Shown: one piece after another, positions 37,083 through 47,417 of the stretch
Layout of the letters: every line of letters begins with the position of its first letter
Position numbering within the stretch: the stretch's first letter is position 1
Assembly (NCBI GenBank): GCA_937923255.1
Contig: CALAIL010000017.1
Location: 7,423-71,422 of the forward strand
Length of the DNA stretch: 64,000 nt
Reading direction: 5' to 3'
Source of the DNA: an uncultured Propionivibrio sp.
GTDB taxonomy: Bacteria; Pseudomonadota; Gammaproteobacteria; Burkholderiales; Rhodocyclaceae
The notes under the pieces: generated by a model
What the model was told of the DNA's origin: nothing
The model's input: the letters and a program-made list of their open reading frames with translations, nothing else
The model's database searches: none
Program-made: the position numbers and the translations under genes

Positions 37083-37389
37083 GGCGATCTCCTTCATCGC
37101 ATATTTTCTTGCGTATCCAGAATCAAGTTTAGCACCCTCCCGATTGCTCACTTTGCGCCATATTGCATCGCCGTACAGTGTGCATCGCCGTACAGTGCGC
37201 AAACGGTGCACTTGGGGAAATAGCGCGCGGAATCATGAGACATGCGAGAGGAAAAAGCGCGCAAAGCGTGTAAACTTCGCCTGTTTTCCGCTGGTTTTAC
37301 CGGCATATCCATACAATTTTACAAAGGGGCGGCAGCGCCACTAAACACTGCTTTTCTACGACCTTGTGTTGATTCATTCGAGTGTGCTT
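37083..37389. other. Divergent intergenic region with a tandem 17-mer
   Basis: 307 bp between the SpoIIAA-like gene and xseB. Apart from the 17-bp tandem repeat listed separately, I see only a possible -10 (TACAAT, 37312-37317) for the xseB operon. Confidence 0.5.
37164..37197. repeat. Perfect tandem duplication of a 17-mer
   Basis: TGCATCGCCGTACAGTG occurs twice back to back with no mismatch, 82 bases upstream of the SpoIIAA-like start. It may be a duplicated regulator site or a slippage event. Confidence 0.85.
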
Positions 37390-37680
37390 ATGGCAAAAAA
37401 TACTTCGGCATCCGCCAGAGAACCCCAGGCTACGCACAATGCCAACGATTTACCGGACATCACCGGGCTGAAATTCGAGCCAGCGCTTGCCGAACTGGAA
37501 CAACTGGTGCGCAGCATGGAAGACGGCCGCCTGCCGCTCGAAGAATCCATCACCGCCTACCGGCGCGGCAGCGCACTGCTCAATCACTGCCAGCATCTTC
37601 TGCAGGATGCTGAACACAAAATCCAGGTGCTTGAAAACGGAGCGCTGCGCGACTTCGATGCGCGCGGAGAGGCACAATGA
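37390..37680 (+). CDS. xseB: Exodeoxyribonuclease VII small subunit
   Basis: The small helical subunit of exonuclease VII, which trims single-stranded DNA with XseA (not in the window). The family core is FEPALAELEQLVRSMEDGRLPLEESI, with YRRGSALLNHCQHLLQDAEHKI. There are 96 residues from the ATG at 37390. An N-terminal 20-residue Ala/Ser/Asn-rich lead precedes the core. It overlaps ispA by 4 bases (ATGA), as in many proteobacteria. Confidence 0.93.
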   Translation: MAKNTSASAREPQATHNANDLPDITGLKFEPALAELEQLVRSMEDGRLPLEESITAYRRGSALLNHCQHLLQDAEHKIQVLENGALRDFDARGEAQ

Positions 37681-38606
37681 ATACGTCCGTGAACACGTCC
37701 GGCCATCTCCCTTTCTCCGACCTTTCTTTTCCTGACTGGATGCGGCATGTGCAGGCGCAGACAGAGGCCGCGCTCGACCGCCTGCTGCCCACGGCCGATA
37801 CAACGCCCGCACATCTTCATCAGGCCATGCGCTACGCCTGCCTGGGCGGCGGCAAACGGATTCGCCCGTTGCTCGCCTTTGCCGCTGGCGAATTGTCCGC
37901 CGCGCCGGTAACGCGGCTGGAAACCGTTGCCTGCGCTGTCGAATGCATTCACGCTTACTCGCTCGTACACGACGACCTGCCCTGCATGGACGATGACGTA
38001 CTGCGCCGCGGTCGGCCGACCTGCCATGTCAAATTCGGTGAGGCAACGGCACTGCTTGTCGGCGACAGCCTGCAATCATTGGCTTTTGAACTGCTGGCAC
38101 ACCCCCTGTCCGACGATCCGCAAATCCAGCTTCGTCAGACGCTTCTTCTGGCGCAGGCCAGCGGTTCGCGCGGCATGGCCGGCGGACAGGCCATCGATCT
38201 GGACGCAGTAGGCAAGGCGTTGAACCCGCAGGAACTGGAACAGATGCATACGCTCAAAACGGGCGCTTTGATACGCGCCGCCGTCCTGCTGGGGGCACTG
38301 TGCGGTGATCCGCCCGATGAAACGGCGCTGGCAAGGCTCGATCGTTTTGCCGCCTCGGCCGGCCTGCTGTTCCAGGTAATTGATGACATGCTCGACTGTA
38401 CGGCCAATACGACGACTCTGGGCAAAACCGCCGGCAAGGATGCCGCCGCCGACAAACCGACCTACGTCAGCCTGCTCGGTCTGGCAGGCGCGCGCGATCT
38501 GGCGGAACGACTCCAAACGCAAGCGGTGTCGGCGCTGAAGCCCTTTGGCGAAAAGGCACGCAGGCTGACCGAACTGACCGATTTTTTTGTCCACCGGGAA
38601 TTCTAG
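37677..38606 (+). CDS. ispA: Farnesyl diphosphate synthase
   Basis: Condenses IPP with DMAPP and GPP to make farnesyl diphosphate for quinones and undecaprenyl carriers. The two Asp-rich motifs are HDDLPCMDDDVLRRGRPTCH and VIDDMLD. GGGKRIRPLLAFAAGE and GMAGGQAIDLDAVG are also typical. 309 residues. It lies between xseB and dxs, the usual isoprenoid cluster. Confidence 0.95.
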   Translation: MNTSVNTSGHLPFSDLSFPDWMRHVQAQTEAALDRLLPTADTTPAHLHQAMRYACLGGGKRIRPLLAFAAGELSAAPVTRLETVACAVECIHAYSLVHDDLPCMDDDVLRRGRPTCHVKFGEATALLVGDSLQSLAFELLAHPLSDDPQIQLRQTLLLAQASGSRGMAGGQAIDLDAVGKALNPQELEQMHTLKTGALIRAAVLLGALCGDPPDETALARLDRFAASAGLLFQVIDDMLDCTANTTTLGKTAGKDAAADKPTYVSLLGLAGARDLAERLQTQAVSALKPFGEKARRLTELTDFFVHREF

Positions 38607-38713
38607 AATTCTAAATTTCTGGCAGACCAACATCTTTCCTACGTCAAAACCGAGTCGTCATTGCCCTATTACCCGATTGACTAACGACCTACCTTCAGCC
38701 CGATATCGATTCC

Positions 38714-40588
38714 ATGACTGCCTATCCATTGCTCGACACCATCCAGCACCCCGCGCAACTGCGTGCGCTCGATCGCAAGCAGCTACCGCAGCTGGCTGAA
38801 GAGCTGCGTAATTTTCTCGTCGACTCGGTCTCTCGCACCGGCGGGCATCTGTCGTCGAATCTCGGCACTGTCGAGCTGACGATCGCGCTGCATTACGTCT
38901 TCAACACGCCGGAAGATCGCTTAGTCTGGGATGTCGGCCACCAGACTTACGCGCACAAGGTGCTGACCGGCCGCCGTGAAGGCATGGCCAGACTGCGCAT
39001 GTACGGCGGCGTATCGGGATTTCCCAAGCGCAGCGAAAGCGAGTTCGATGCCTTTGGTGTCGGCCATTCTTCCACGTCGATTTCAGCGGCGCTCGGCATG
39101 GCGATCGCCGCCAGGCTCAAAGGTGAGGAACGGCACACCATCGCCGTTATCGGCGACGGCGCCATGTCCGCCGGACAAGCTTTCGAGGCGCTCAATAACG
39201 CTGGCATTGCCAACGTGGACATGCTCGTCGTCCTCAACGACAACGATATGTCGATCTCCCGCCCGGTCGGTGCGCTCAACAAGTATCTGGCACGCATCCT
39301 GTCGGGCAACGCCTTCAACGCCGCCCGCCGCGCCGGCGAAAAGGTCCTGTCTGTTTCACCCTCGCTACTCGAATTTGCCAATCGCGTCGAAGGCCACGTC
39401 AAAGGCCTGCTGACGCCGGGCACGCTGTTTGAGGAACTCGGATTCAACTACATCGGCCCGATTGACGGGCATGATCTCGACTCCCTCATTCCCACGCTGC
39501 AAAACTTGCAAAAGCTTAAAGGACGGCAGTTTCTGCATGTGCTCACGCGCAAGGGACAAGGCTACAAGTTGGCCGAATCCGACCCGATTCTGTATCACGG
39601 CGTTTCCCGCTTCCAGCCCGAGGTCGGCATCGTCGACAACGCCGCAGAGGCTAAACCAAGTTTCGCCCGGATTTTTGGCGACTGGTTGTGCGACATGGCT
39701 GAAGCCGATTCGAGACTCGTCGCCATCACGCCGGCCATGTGCGAAGGCTCGGGTATGACAGCTTTCGCAGATCGTTATCCTGAACGCTTCTACGATGTCG
39801 GTATCGCCGAGCAGCATGCCGTGACTTTTGCCGCCGGCCTGGCCTGTGAAGGACTAAAACCGGTCGTCGCTATTTATTCGACTTTTCTCCAGCGCGGCTA
39901 CGACCAACTGCTGCACGACGTTGCCCTGCAAAACCTGCCTGTCGTCTTCGCCATCGATCGCGGCGGTCTCGTCGGCGCCGACGGACCAACGCATCATGGC
40001 GCATTCGACCTCTCCTATCTGACCTGCATCCCAAATATGGTCATCATGACGCCGTCCGATGGAAACGAATGCCGCCGCATGCTGACCACCGCCTATCGGC
40101 ACGATGCGCCCTGCGCCGTGCGCTATCCGCGCGGTGCCGGCACCGGCGCGCCGATTGACCAATCGCTCGGAGAACTGCCGCTCGGCAAGGGACTCATCCG
40201 CCGTAAGGGGCACAAGGTCGCCCTGCTGGCTTTCGGCAGCGTACTGACATCGGCGCTCACGGCCGCAGAAACGCTCGATGCCACCGTTGCCGACATGCGC
40301 TTCGTCAAACCCATCGATCAGGCGCTGATTATCGAACTGGCGCGGGAACATTCTCTGCTTGTCAGCATCGAAGAGAACGCGCTGATCGGCGGCGCCGGCG
40401 CTGAAGTCGCCCGCACGCTTGAACATGCGGAATGTGCAGTCCGCTTCTTCCGTCTCGGCCTGCCCGACCGCTTCATTGAACACGGCGACCAGGCGCAGCT
40501 GCTGGCCGACGCCGGTCTCGACGCAGACGGCATCATCCGCACGGTTAATGCGCATCTCCAACCTTCCCAACAACAGGACACGCAATGA
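38714..40588 (+). CDS. dxs: 1-deoxy-D-xylulose-5-phosphate synthase
   Basis: First enzyme of the MEP pathway; a thiamine-diphosphate enzyme joining pyruvate and glyceraldehyde 3-phosphate. The 624 residues include [18 protein letters not shown], the ThDP motif [18 protein letters not shown] with NDNDMSIS, the catalytic [15 protein letters not shown] and [14 protein letters not shown]. The protein supplies IPP/DMAPP for the ispA product beside it. Its last 4 bases overlap folE2. Confidence 0.97.
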   Translation: MTAYPLLDTIQHPAQLRALDRKQLPQLAEELRNFLVDSVSRTGGHLSSNLGTVELTIALHYVFNTPEDRLVWDVGHQTYAHKVLTGRREGMARLRMYGGVSGFPKRSESEFDAFGVGHSSTSISAALGMAIAARLKGEERHTIAVIGDGAMSAGQAFEALNNAGIANVDMLVVLNDNDMSISRPVGALNKYLARILSGNAFNAARRAGEKVLSVSPSLLEFANRVEGHVKGLLTPGTLFEELGFNYIGPIDGHDLDSLIPTLQNLQKLKGRQFLHVLTRKGQGYKLAESDPILYHGVSRFQPEVGIVDNAAEAKPSFARIFGDWLCDMAEADSRLVAITPAMCEGSGMTAFADRYPERFYDVGIAEQHAVTFAAGLACEGLKPVVAIYSTFLQRGYDQLLHDVALQNLPVVFAIDRGGLVGADGPTHHGAFDLSYLTCIPNMVIMTPSDGNECRRMLTTAYRHDAPCAVRYPRGAGTGAPIDQSLGELPLGKGLIRRKGHKVALLAFGSVLTSALTAAETLDATVADMRFVKPIDQALIIELAREHSLLVSIEENALIGGAGAEVARTLEHAECAVRFFRLGLPDRFIEHGDQAQLLADAGLDADGIIRTVNAHLQPSQQQDTQ

Positions 40589-41394
40589 ACGCAGCACAAA
40601 ACAAAGACAAGATCGCCGATGTGCAGAATCTCGCCGATACGCGGCATATCGCCATCAACCGCGTCGGCATCAAATCCATCCGCCATCCCGTGCGCGTACG
40701 CGACCGTTCGGGCGGCGTGCAGCACACGGTGGCGGTGTTCAACATGTACGTCAATCTGCCGCACAATTTCAAGGGCACGCACATGTCGCGCTTCGTCGAG
40801 ATTCTGAACACCAACGAACGCGAAATTTCCATTGAGAATTTTCCGGCAATGCTGCATCAAATGGCTGAAAAGCTCGAAGCCGAAACCGGCCACATCGAAA
40901 TGAATTTTCCGTATTTCATCCGCAAAGCGGCGCCGGTTTCCGGCGTTCAGAGCCTGATGGATTACGATGTCACGCTGATCGGCGAGATCAGTCAGAGCAA
41001 GATCGTCTCGCAGGTCAAGGTCGTCGTTCCCGTCACCAGCCTGTGCCCCTGCTCCAAAAAAATCTCGGAGCGCGGTGCGCATAACCAGCGATCGCACGTC
41101 ACCGTCACCGCCAGCATCAACCAGCTTGTCTGGATCGAGGAAATCGTCCGCCTCGTCGAGGAAGTCGCTTCCTGCGAACTGTACAGCCTGCTCAAGCGGC
41201 CGGATGAAAAATATGTGACTGAACATGCCTACGACAACCCGAAATTCGTCGAGGACATGGTGCGCGACGTTGCCGCCCGCCTCAACGCCGAGCCGCGCAT
41301 CTACGCTTATACCGTCGAATCGGAAAATTTCGAATCGATCCACAACCACTCGGCCTACGCCATGATCGAGAACGATAAAAACCAGACTGCATAA
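40585..41394 (+). CDS. folE2: GTP cyclohydrolase I, FolE2 (type IB)
   Basis: Opens the GTP ring to give dihydroneopterin triphosphate for folate (and queuosine precursors). The 269 residues show the FolE2 hallmarks: [23 protein letters not shown] with the metal-binding Cys, [21 protein letters not shown] and the late [11 protein letters not shown]. The enzyme is the metal-flexible, non-FolE form. The ATGA overlap with dxs makes it the last gene of xseB-ispA-dxs-folE2. Confidence 0.96.
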   Translation: MNAAQNKDKIADVQNLADTRHIAINRVGIKSIRHPVRVRDRSGGVQHTVAVFNMYVNLPHNFKGTHMSRFVEILNTNEREISIENFPAMLHQMAEKLEAETGHIEMNFPYFIRKAAPVSGVQSLMDYDVTLIGEISQSKIVSQVKVVVPVTSLCPCSKKISERGAHNQRSHVTVTASINQLVWIEEIVRLVEEVASCELYSLLKRPDEKYVTEHAYDNPKFVEDMVRDVAARLNAEPRIYAYTVESENFESIHNHSAYAMIENDKNQTA

Positions 41395-41512
41395 ATCATA
41401 AATGTAACCACTCGACAATCCACCTGCATCCACGTCCATCGAAACACTGAACGCTGCACGGATCGAACGATTGTCGCGCCACACAAACTACGCGCAGTAC
41501 GCGCAATCACGC

Positions 41513-41518
41513 TAGAAT
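41513..41518 (+). promoter_or_regulatory. Candidate -10 box for tRNA-Arg
   Basis: TAGAAT followed by a GC-rich stretch (AGCGCCCGC), which resembles a stringent-type discriminator, 39 bases before the tRNA. No good -35 at 17 bp. Confidence 0.35.
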
Positions 41519-41556
41519 AGCGCCCGCAGTACGGCGTATTCTGGCCAGCCTGACAT

Positions 41557-41631
41557 CTCCTCGTAGCATAACGGATAGTGCACACGCCTCCTAAGCGTGC
41601 GATACAGGTTCGATTCCTGTCGAGGAGGCCA
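41557..41631 (+). tRNA. tRNA-Arg, anticodon CCU
   Basis: A full cloverleaf can be drawn. The acceptor CTCCTCG pairs with CGAGGAG, with discriminator G and an encoded CCA. A short D arm starts GCATAACGG. The anticodon stem CACGC/GCGTG encloses CTCCTAA (anticodon CCT). The T arm is ACAGG-TTCGATT-CCTGT. It decodes the rare AGG codon. A T-rich run (TTTTTCTTTTT) follows and may terminate transcription. Confidence 0.96.
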
Positions 41632-41741
41632 ACGCCTTTTTCTTTTTGATTTCAGCTTTCCGCCGCTCGAACGCGCCGCCCTCGCCCTGGCAGTAAGGCG
41701 GCAATGAGAATGCATTGCCGATGTCGCGCATTCTGTCTTTT

Positions 41742-43409
41742 TCAGGAGCCAGTGAGCATCTCTCTGGCGTGCCGGCGCGTGATATCGGTAATCTCCACAC
41801 CACCAAGCATACGGGCGATTTCCTCGATACGCGCGTTTTCATCAAGCGCATCAACACTGCTGCGGACGCTATCGCCCTCAAGATGCTTGGTCACCTGCCA
41901 TTGCCATTCGGCGCAGGCCGCTACCTGCGGCAAATGGGTCACACACAATACCTGTCGCTCACGCCCGAGTCCATGCAGCAGGCGCCCGACGACTTCGGCA
42001 ACACCACCGCCGATGCCAACATCCACCTCATCGAAAATCAGCGTCGGTATGCTTGCCGCCTGGCTGGTTACGACCTGGATAGCCAGACTGATACGCGAAA
42101 GCTCACCGCCGGAAACGACCTTGGCAAGCGGCCGTATTTCGTTGCCTGCCAAGCCGGAAACGCGAAATTCGACCTGCTCAAGGCCGTGCAGACCATGCGT
42201 CGTATCGATGTCAAGCGGTATCAGGCCGATCTCAAAACGCCCACTGCCAAGCGCCAACTGCCCCATAAGCCGGCTCACTTCACCGGCCAGTGTCTTGGCT
42301 GCCTTGGCGCGCTCCGACGACAGGCGTTTGGCCGTTTTCAGATAGGCCGCCCTGGCAGCCTCGGTTTGTATGCGTAGCGCGTCGATATCGGCGTCGGCGG
42401 CAATTTCATCGAAGCGTCGCCGCCAATCGGCAAGCAGTCCGGGCAATGCTTCCGGCGAAACCCGAAGCTTGCGGGCGCAACTGAAAATAGCCTCGAGCCG
42501 CTTTTCCGCTTCGGATAAACGCTGTGGGTCAAGGTCGATCCGCTCAGCATAGCGGCGCAGCACGGATGCCGCTTCGTCCAGATCAGCTTGTGCCGAAGCA
42601 ATGAGCGCCGCCGTTTCGGTCAGCGCAGGGTCATAACCGGTCAGTTCGTCGAGCGTATGCGCCGCCGCGCCGAGCTGCGCCGAACAAGCCGAATCGCCCT
42701 CAGCCAGCAGGTCGACAATCTGGCGCGCACCTTCGATCAGGCGAGCTGCGTGCGTCAAGCGTTGATGCTCGTGATTAAGCGCCTCCCATTCACCTGCGGA
42801 AAAGCCCAGCATATCGAGTTCGTGGATTTGCAGGGCGAGCAGATCGCGCTCCTGCGCCGCCGTTTCCGCGCCATGCTGCGCAGCTTCCAGGCGCTCCTGT
42901 GCTGTACGCCAGCTTCGCCAGCAGGCGGCCACTTCATCGGCCAATGGTCGCAGGCGCGCATGCGTATCGAGCAGATCGCGCTGTGCATCGCCGCGCAGCA
43001 ATGACTGGTGGGCATGCTGACCATGAATGTCAACAAGAAATTCCGCCGCCCGGCGCAATTGCTGGAGCGTTACCGGCGAACCGTTGAGGTAGGCGCGTGA
43101 ACGGCCGCCAGCTTCGACGACGCGCCGCAGCAGCAGCGCCTCCTCTGCCTCAACGGCAATATCATGTTCGCGCAGCCAGTCGAGAAGTCCGGCTTGCGGC
43201 ATGGAAAATTCGGCGCTGACTTCGGCGCGATCGCAGCCAACACGCACCAGTCCGCTGTCTGCGCGTTCGCCCAGCACGCAGGCCAGCGCATCAACGAGAA
43301 TCGACTTACCGGCACCCGTTTCCCCTGTCAGCACGCTGAAACCAGGCTGAAAATCCAGTTCGAGGCAATCGACCAGGACGAAATTCCGGATACTCAAACG
43401 ATTCAGCAT
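41742..43409 (-). CDS. recN: DNA repair protein RecN
   Basis: An SMC-like ATPase acting early in double-strand break repair, 555 residues. The N-terminal P-loop is LTGETGAGKSILVDALACVLG. Two long coiled-coil arms occupy the middle, and the C-terminal ABC signature and Walker B appear in VVSGGELSRISLAIQVV and TLIFDEVDVGIGG. It starts 2 bases after the nadK stop and should share its transcript. No LexA box was recognised upstream. Confidence 0.96.
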   Translation of the reverse strand: MLNRLSIRNFVLVDCLELDFQPGFSVLTGETGAGKSILVDALACVLGERADSGLVRVGCDRAEVSAEFSMPQAGLLDWLREHDIAVEAEEALLLRRVVEAGGRSRAYLNGSPVTLQQLRRAAEFLVDIHGQHAHQSLLRGDAQRDLLDTHARLRPLADEVAACWRSWRTAQERLEAAQHGAETAAQERDLLALQIHELDMLGFSAGEWEALNHEHQRLTHAARLIEGARQIVDLLAEGDSACSAQLGAAAHTLDELTGYDPALTETAALIASAQADLDEAASVLRRYAERIDLDPQRLSEAEKRLEAIFSCARKLRVSPEALPGLLADWRRRFDEIAADADIDALRIQTEAARAAYLKTAKRLSSERAKAAKTLAGEVSRLMGQLALGSGRFEIGLIPLDIDTTHGLHGLEQVEFRVSGLAGNEIRPLAKVVSGGELSRISLAIQVVTSQAASIPTLIFDEVDVGIGGGVAEVVGRLLHGLGRERQVLCVTHLPQVAACAEWQWQVTKHLEGDSVRSSVDALDENARIEEIARMLGGVEITDITRRHAREMLTGS

Positions 43410-43411
43410 GA

Positions 43412-44380
43412 TCAGCCGGAACAGTCCGCCCCGCCCATCAGATCATCCTGATCCTCAACCGGCATCAGCGGCAGCACGTCGGGCTGCGCGCTCCAGTGCA
43501 GTTTTTCGCGCAACATGGTGAAATAGCTATAGCCGGGCGGGTGTAGCAGACAGGCAGAAAACTCCGCCCGGCGGATGCGTATGATATCGCCAACGCGTAG
43601 GTCAACGGCCATCTGTCCATCGCAATGCACCCGCGAGTCAATGGCGCGCAGGATACGAACTTCGATCTGGCAGGCATCGCTCACCACGATGGGGCGGTTA
43701 GACAGTGCATGCGGGCACAGCGGTACCAATGCAATGCTGGAAACCTGCGGATGTTGAATCGGCCCGTTGGCCGAGAGTGAATAGGCGGTCGAGCCGGTCG
43801 GCGTGGATACGATCAATCCATCTGCACGCAGGTTAAAGACAAATTCACCGTCGATGAAAAGCTGCAGTTCGATCAGACGGCCAAATGCGCCTTTATCGAT
43901 GACGACTTCGTTGAGCGCCAGATGCTCGCTGAGTTTCTCCCCATTCCGGAAAATTCCGGCGGCGAGCAGCTGGCGGCTTTCCGGGACAAAATGACCCGCC
44001 AGCAGATCATCGAGCGCTACCAGCATATCGCTGCGCGCAATATCGGTCATGAAACCGAGCCGTCCCTGGTTGACGCCGACCAGCGGCACACCAAAGCGCG
44101 CCAACTGGCGAGCCGCATTGAGCATCGTACCATCACCGCCCAGTACGATGGCCAGATCGGCACGCTCGCCAATGGCGACAAAATCGCCACAGGCCCAGGC
44201 CGAAATCTGCGGGCTGCCGGAATTTTCCGCGGTTGCTTTTTCAACCAGCACGGTCATGCCTCGCCGTTGCAGATCGTTGGCGAGTAGACACAGGGAATCG
44301 CTGATATCCCGGCTGTTGTATTTGCCGATCAGGGCGATCGTCCGCACACCGTTTGGAGGAAAAATAGCGCTGGCATTCAT
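43412..44380 (-). CDS. nadK: NAD kinase
   Basis: Phosphorylates NAD to NADP in the cytoplasm. 322 residues from the ATG at 44380. Motifs: [18 protein letters not shown] (GGDG), [12 protein letters not shown] (NE/D) and [22 protein letters not shown]. The upstream in-frame codon at 44425 gives a Cys/Arg-rich lead not seen in the family. Placed directly before recN, a common proteobacterial pair. Confidence 0.95.
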   Translation of the reverse strand: MNASAIFPPNGVRTIALIGKYNSRDISDSLCLLANDLQRRGMTVLVEKATAENSGSPQISAWACGDFVAIGERADLAIVLGGDGTMLNAARQLARFGVPLVGVNQGRLGFMTDIARSDMLVALDDLLAGHFVPESRQLLAAGIFRNGEKLSEHLALNEVVIDKGAFGRLIELQLFIDGEFVFNLRADGLIVSTPTGSTAYSLSANGPIQHPQVSSIALVPLCPHALSNRPIVVSDACQIEVRILRAIDSRVHCDGQMAVDLRVGDIIRIRRAEFSACLLHPPGYSYFTMLREKLHWSAQPDVLPLMPVEDQDDLMGGADCSG

Positions 44381-44439
44381 GAGATCAATTAAACCACAAA
44401 TCCGCCGGCAATAAGGCCCTCCCAAGCGGCGCGGTAGAT

Positions 44440-45474
44440 TTACAGCAGGCGTTCTGCGCCTGAAAAATTAATTCTCGTTGTGGGCAGTTCTGAACGTGCG
44501 ACGCGGCCGATGAAGAAAGCGCGCGAAGCATTGGGTACGCCGTTAAAAGTCACCTGCGTGAAAGCGACTTCGTGGCCGACCGTTAAGCTGTCTTCAGCCA
44601 GAATTTCATTGAGATGACTCAAACGCAGGCGTTTGTGCTCAAAATCCAGGTAGCTTTGTACCGAAGAAAATACCTCACACAAACAGGTCAGCTCTGCTTT
44701 CAGTTGTGCTTGCGTATCACCCAAATCTGCAAGCTGCCGCTCGCTCTCCTGAAATTGCGCCGTTAGCGCAGTGTCTGACACGTTCTCCGCCGCAGAATCA
44801 GTATCGTCTGTCTGCTGGCTGTGCCGGCGCCTCAGATGCTCGCGCAGCAAGGCGTGCTGGTCTTCCAGTATCTGTCGCGTTTTTCGCAGTTCGTTAATTC
44901 CCGTCACCGACTGTGCAATCAGATAATTCAGCCACTCGTCGTATACCTGCTGCCGCACCTCATGTTCGTCGGCTCCGCAAGACATCACCCAGGGTGAATC
45001 GAAACAGGCAATCCGGCGGGAAAGATCGGTCTGCGTTTCCATGCCATGCGGCGACATGCCTTCAGCGCTGCGCTCCCGATAGGTCACGCCGAGCGCAAAA
45101 CAGGCCGTATCCAGATCCGGGTGTTTGTCGAACAGGGTACGCAGGCTGCCCGAAGCACCCAGCGTGCGCGGCATATCCTCGGCCGTCGCAAAAAATGCAC
45201 GCAATAGCGGCGTTTCCGCCCAATCGGCTGTGACCACGTCAATACAAGCAGGGAGAAAACGCATCTGCGCATCCAGATAATCGACGGCCTGCCGCACTGG
45301 CGCATCCAGTCGGTCACGACAGGCTTCCACTGATTTCAGGCGAGGATTGGTCTGCGCAATAGCAAAATCTACTGTTTTTGCAACATTGCGCGCCAAGCGT
45401 TCATCAAACGAGGGGCCAGTACGGGAATCTGTCGGATGCCCCCAAAGCCCCTTGAGCCAGCTAAAAGTACCCAT
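44440..45474 (-). CDS. Hypothetical cytosolic protein, helical
   Basis: A 344-residue soluble protein with no signal or membrane segment. It is largely helical: [20 protein letters not shown], then [20 protein letters not shown], and a Gln/Leu/Glu coiled coil at about residues 195-275 ([41 protein letters not shown]). The C-terminus is beta-rich ([28 protein letters not shown]). Codon use looks native. GGTGAG precedes the ATG. I do not recognise a function; similar uncharacterised proteins may exist in other betaproteobacteria. Confidence 0.72.
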   Translation of the reverse strand: MGTFSWLKGLWGHPTDSRTGPSFDERLARNVAKTVDFAIAQTNPRLKSVEACRDRLDAPVRQAVDYLDAQMRFLPACIDVVTADWAETPLLRAFFATAEDMPRTLGASGSLRTLFDKHPDLDTACFALGVTYRERSAEGMSPHGMETQTDLSRRIACFDSPWVMSCGADEHEVRQQVYDEWLNYLIAQSVTGINELRKTRQILEDQHALLREHLRRRHSQQTDDTDSAAENVSDTALTAQFQESERQLADLGDTQAQLKAELTCLCEVFSSVQSYLDFEHKRLRLSHLNEILAEDSLTVGHEVAFTQVTFNGVPNASRAFFIGRVARSELPTTRINFSGAERLL

Positions 45475-45999
45475 TACAACTCACCAATACGGATGCCGGT
45501 AATAAAAACAGATTTTTGTCACGCTGCCCACACGATGCGCAGAAAACGCGAAGCTCGTTCAGACACCCCCCGTATATACGGAGTACCACCCTATTCAGCG
45601 CCGGTCGATCAGCGGCGGGTCTTCAGCTTTTTCACACCGCTGACTGCCAAGCACATGAATCAGCAACAGCCAGGCTTGAAAAAATATACCGGCAGCCATT
45701 CCAGGCAGAAAGGCTTTGGATGTCGCCAATCACATAGCCGACAGGTACAAACGGAAACGTAACAAAAAGGCCAATATCGGCGAAACGTCCGCCAAGTTTC
45801 TGCGAAAGAGGGAAAAGCAGGGCATACACGACGAGTCTGAGCATCTGCCAGCGGTTTAAAGTGAAAAAACGTCCACACCACCCACGCTCCCGCGCCATTT
45901 GAACGCCCCTGGTTTTCGACGAAATCTTGTTGTCGTGCGCCAGAATCTAGCCGGCTCTGCGCCATACAACCGCCTGCGCTATACCGCCTATTCTATTGC
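45475..45999. other. 525-bp intergenic region downstream of purA
   Basis: No recognised gene. One possible small membrane protein is listed separately (45632-45898). No terminator after purA is obvious by eye. Confidence 0.45.
45632..45898 (-). CDS. Possible small hydrophobic protein (doubtful)
   Basis: An 88-codon frame starting with ATG and preceded by CAGGGGCG about 8 bases away. It has a basic aromatic start (MARERGWCGRFF) and two hydrophobic runs (MLRLVVYALLFPLS and IGLFVTFPFVPVGYVIGDI). It could be a two-helix membrane peptide, a decayed gene fragment, or chance. An overlapping second frame (45660-45965) looks less likely. Confidence 0.3.
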   Translation of the reverse strand: MARERGWCGRFFTLNRWQMLRLVVYALLFPLSQKLGGRFADIGLFVTFPFVPVGYVIGDIQSLSAWNGCRYIFSSLAVADSCAWQSAV

Positions 46000-47307
46000 T
46001 CAGTCGAATGGGTGACGACGCAGAATGGTTTCGCTGCGCTCCGGCCCCGTCGAGATGATGTCAATCGGGATGTCGCACAGAGTTTCGATACGCGCCAGAT
46101 ACGCCTGGGCGGCCTTCGGCAGCGCCGTGTAAGAGGTAGCGCCGAAGGTCGATTCGCACCAGCCGGGCAGTGTTTCGAATATCGGCTCACACCCTGCCAC
46201 TTCATCGGAACCTATCGGCAGCATAGTGAGCATCTTGCCATCCTTCCGGTAGCCGGTGCAGATCTTCAGTTCCGTCAGGCCATCGAGCACATCGAGTTTG
46301 GTGATGCACAGCCCCGTCACACCGTTGATCTGGGCCGAACGCCGCAGAGCCGGCACGTCAAACCAGCCGCAGCGGCGCTTGCGCCCGGTCACGGTACCGA
46401 ATTCCATTCCTTTGGTCGACATCTGCCAGCCCGGCGTACCTTCCGTGTCAATATCAAGCTCGCTTGGAAAAGGACCGCCGCCAACGCGCGTACAGTAGGC
46501 TTTGGTGATGCCGAGAATGTAGTTGAGCATGCCCGGTCCAATGCCTGCGCCCGCCGCCGCCTGGCCGGCAACACAGTTGGATGAGGTGACGAAAGGATAG
46601 GTGCCATGGTCGATATCGAGCAGAGAACCCTGCGCTCCTTCGAACAGCATGTTATGCCCCGCCTTGTAAGCAGTATTCAGTGCAGCCGATACGTCAGTGA
46701 CCAGGGGGCGAATCTGTTCGGCGTCAAGCAAGGTCTGTTTAAGAACGGCTTCGCCATCAACGGCTTCTGCATGCAGATAGTGCGTCAGAACGAAGTTGTA
46801 ATACTCGAGATTTTCTTTGAGTTTTTCGGCAAAGCGTTCAGGATGGAAAAGGTCGTATACGCGCAATGCACGCCGTGCAACCTTGTCCTCAAACGTGGGG
46901 CCAATACCTTTGCCAGTCGTGCCGATTTTTTTGTCAGCACTTTTGGCGGCCTCGCGCGCCCGGTCGAGTGCGATGTGATATGGCAATACCAGCGGGCATC
47001 CGGGGCTGATTTTCAGGCGCGAGCGCACTTCGATGCCACCCGCTTCCAACTGGGCAATTTCACTCAGCAGATGATGAATATCGAGAACGACGCCATTGCC
47101 GATATAACAGGTGATGCCTGCGCGGGCAATGCCGGAAGGTACGAGATTGAGCTTATACACCTTGTCGCCGACGACCAGGGTATGACCCGCGTTATGTCCC
47201 CCTTGGAAGCGCACAACGCCACTGGCATGATCAGTCAACCAGTCGACAATTTTTCCCTTGCCTTCATCGCCCCACTGAGTACCGATGACCACTACATTTT
47301 TTGCCAT
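46000..47307 (-). CDS. purA: Adenylosuccinate synthetase
   Basis: GTP-driven first step from IMP to AMP. 435 residues from the ATG at 47307, which has GAGGA 6 bases upstream; an ATG at 47322 is the alternative. Motifs: [43 protein letters not shown] and [12 protein letters not shown]. It is the distal gene of the long leftward block and follows hisZ after a 110-bp gap. Confidence 0.97.
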   Translation of the reverse strand: MAKNVVVIGTQWGDEGKGKIVDWLTDHASGVVRFQGGHNAGHTLVVGDKVYKLNLVPSGIARAGITCYIGNGVVLDIHHLLSEIAQLEAGGIEVRSRLKISPGCPLVLPYHIALDRAREAAKSADKKIGTTGKGIGPTFEDKVARRALRVYDLFHPERFAEKLKENLEYYNFVLTHYLHAEAVDGEAVLKQTLLDAEQIRPLVTDVSAALNTAYKAGHNMLFEGAQGSLLDIDHGTYPFVTSSNCVAGQAAAGAGIGPGMLNYILGITKAYCTRVGGGPFPSELDIDTEGTPGWQMSTKGMEFGTVTGRKRRCGWFDVPALRRSAQINGVTGLCITKLDVLDGLTELKICTGYRKDGKMLTMLPIGSDEVAGCEPIFETLPGWCESTFGATSYTALPKAAQAYLARIETLCDIPIDIISTGPERSETILRRHPFD

Positions 47308-47417
47308 GTCATTCCTCGCCATTCGTAAGCCTTACGTTGTGCCTGGTGAGTCATTTGCCCAGTGCGGCCACCCACCGTCCGAACCATGCAGTCCACGACT
47401 TTTCCACTAACACTTTA

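Noticed and set aside
45660..45965. A second overlapping leftward frame downstream of purA
   Set aside because: Low-complexity content, no ribosome site, and overlap with a slightly better candidate.
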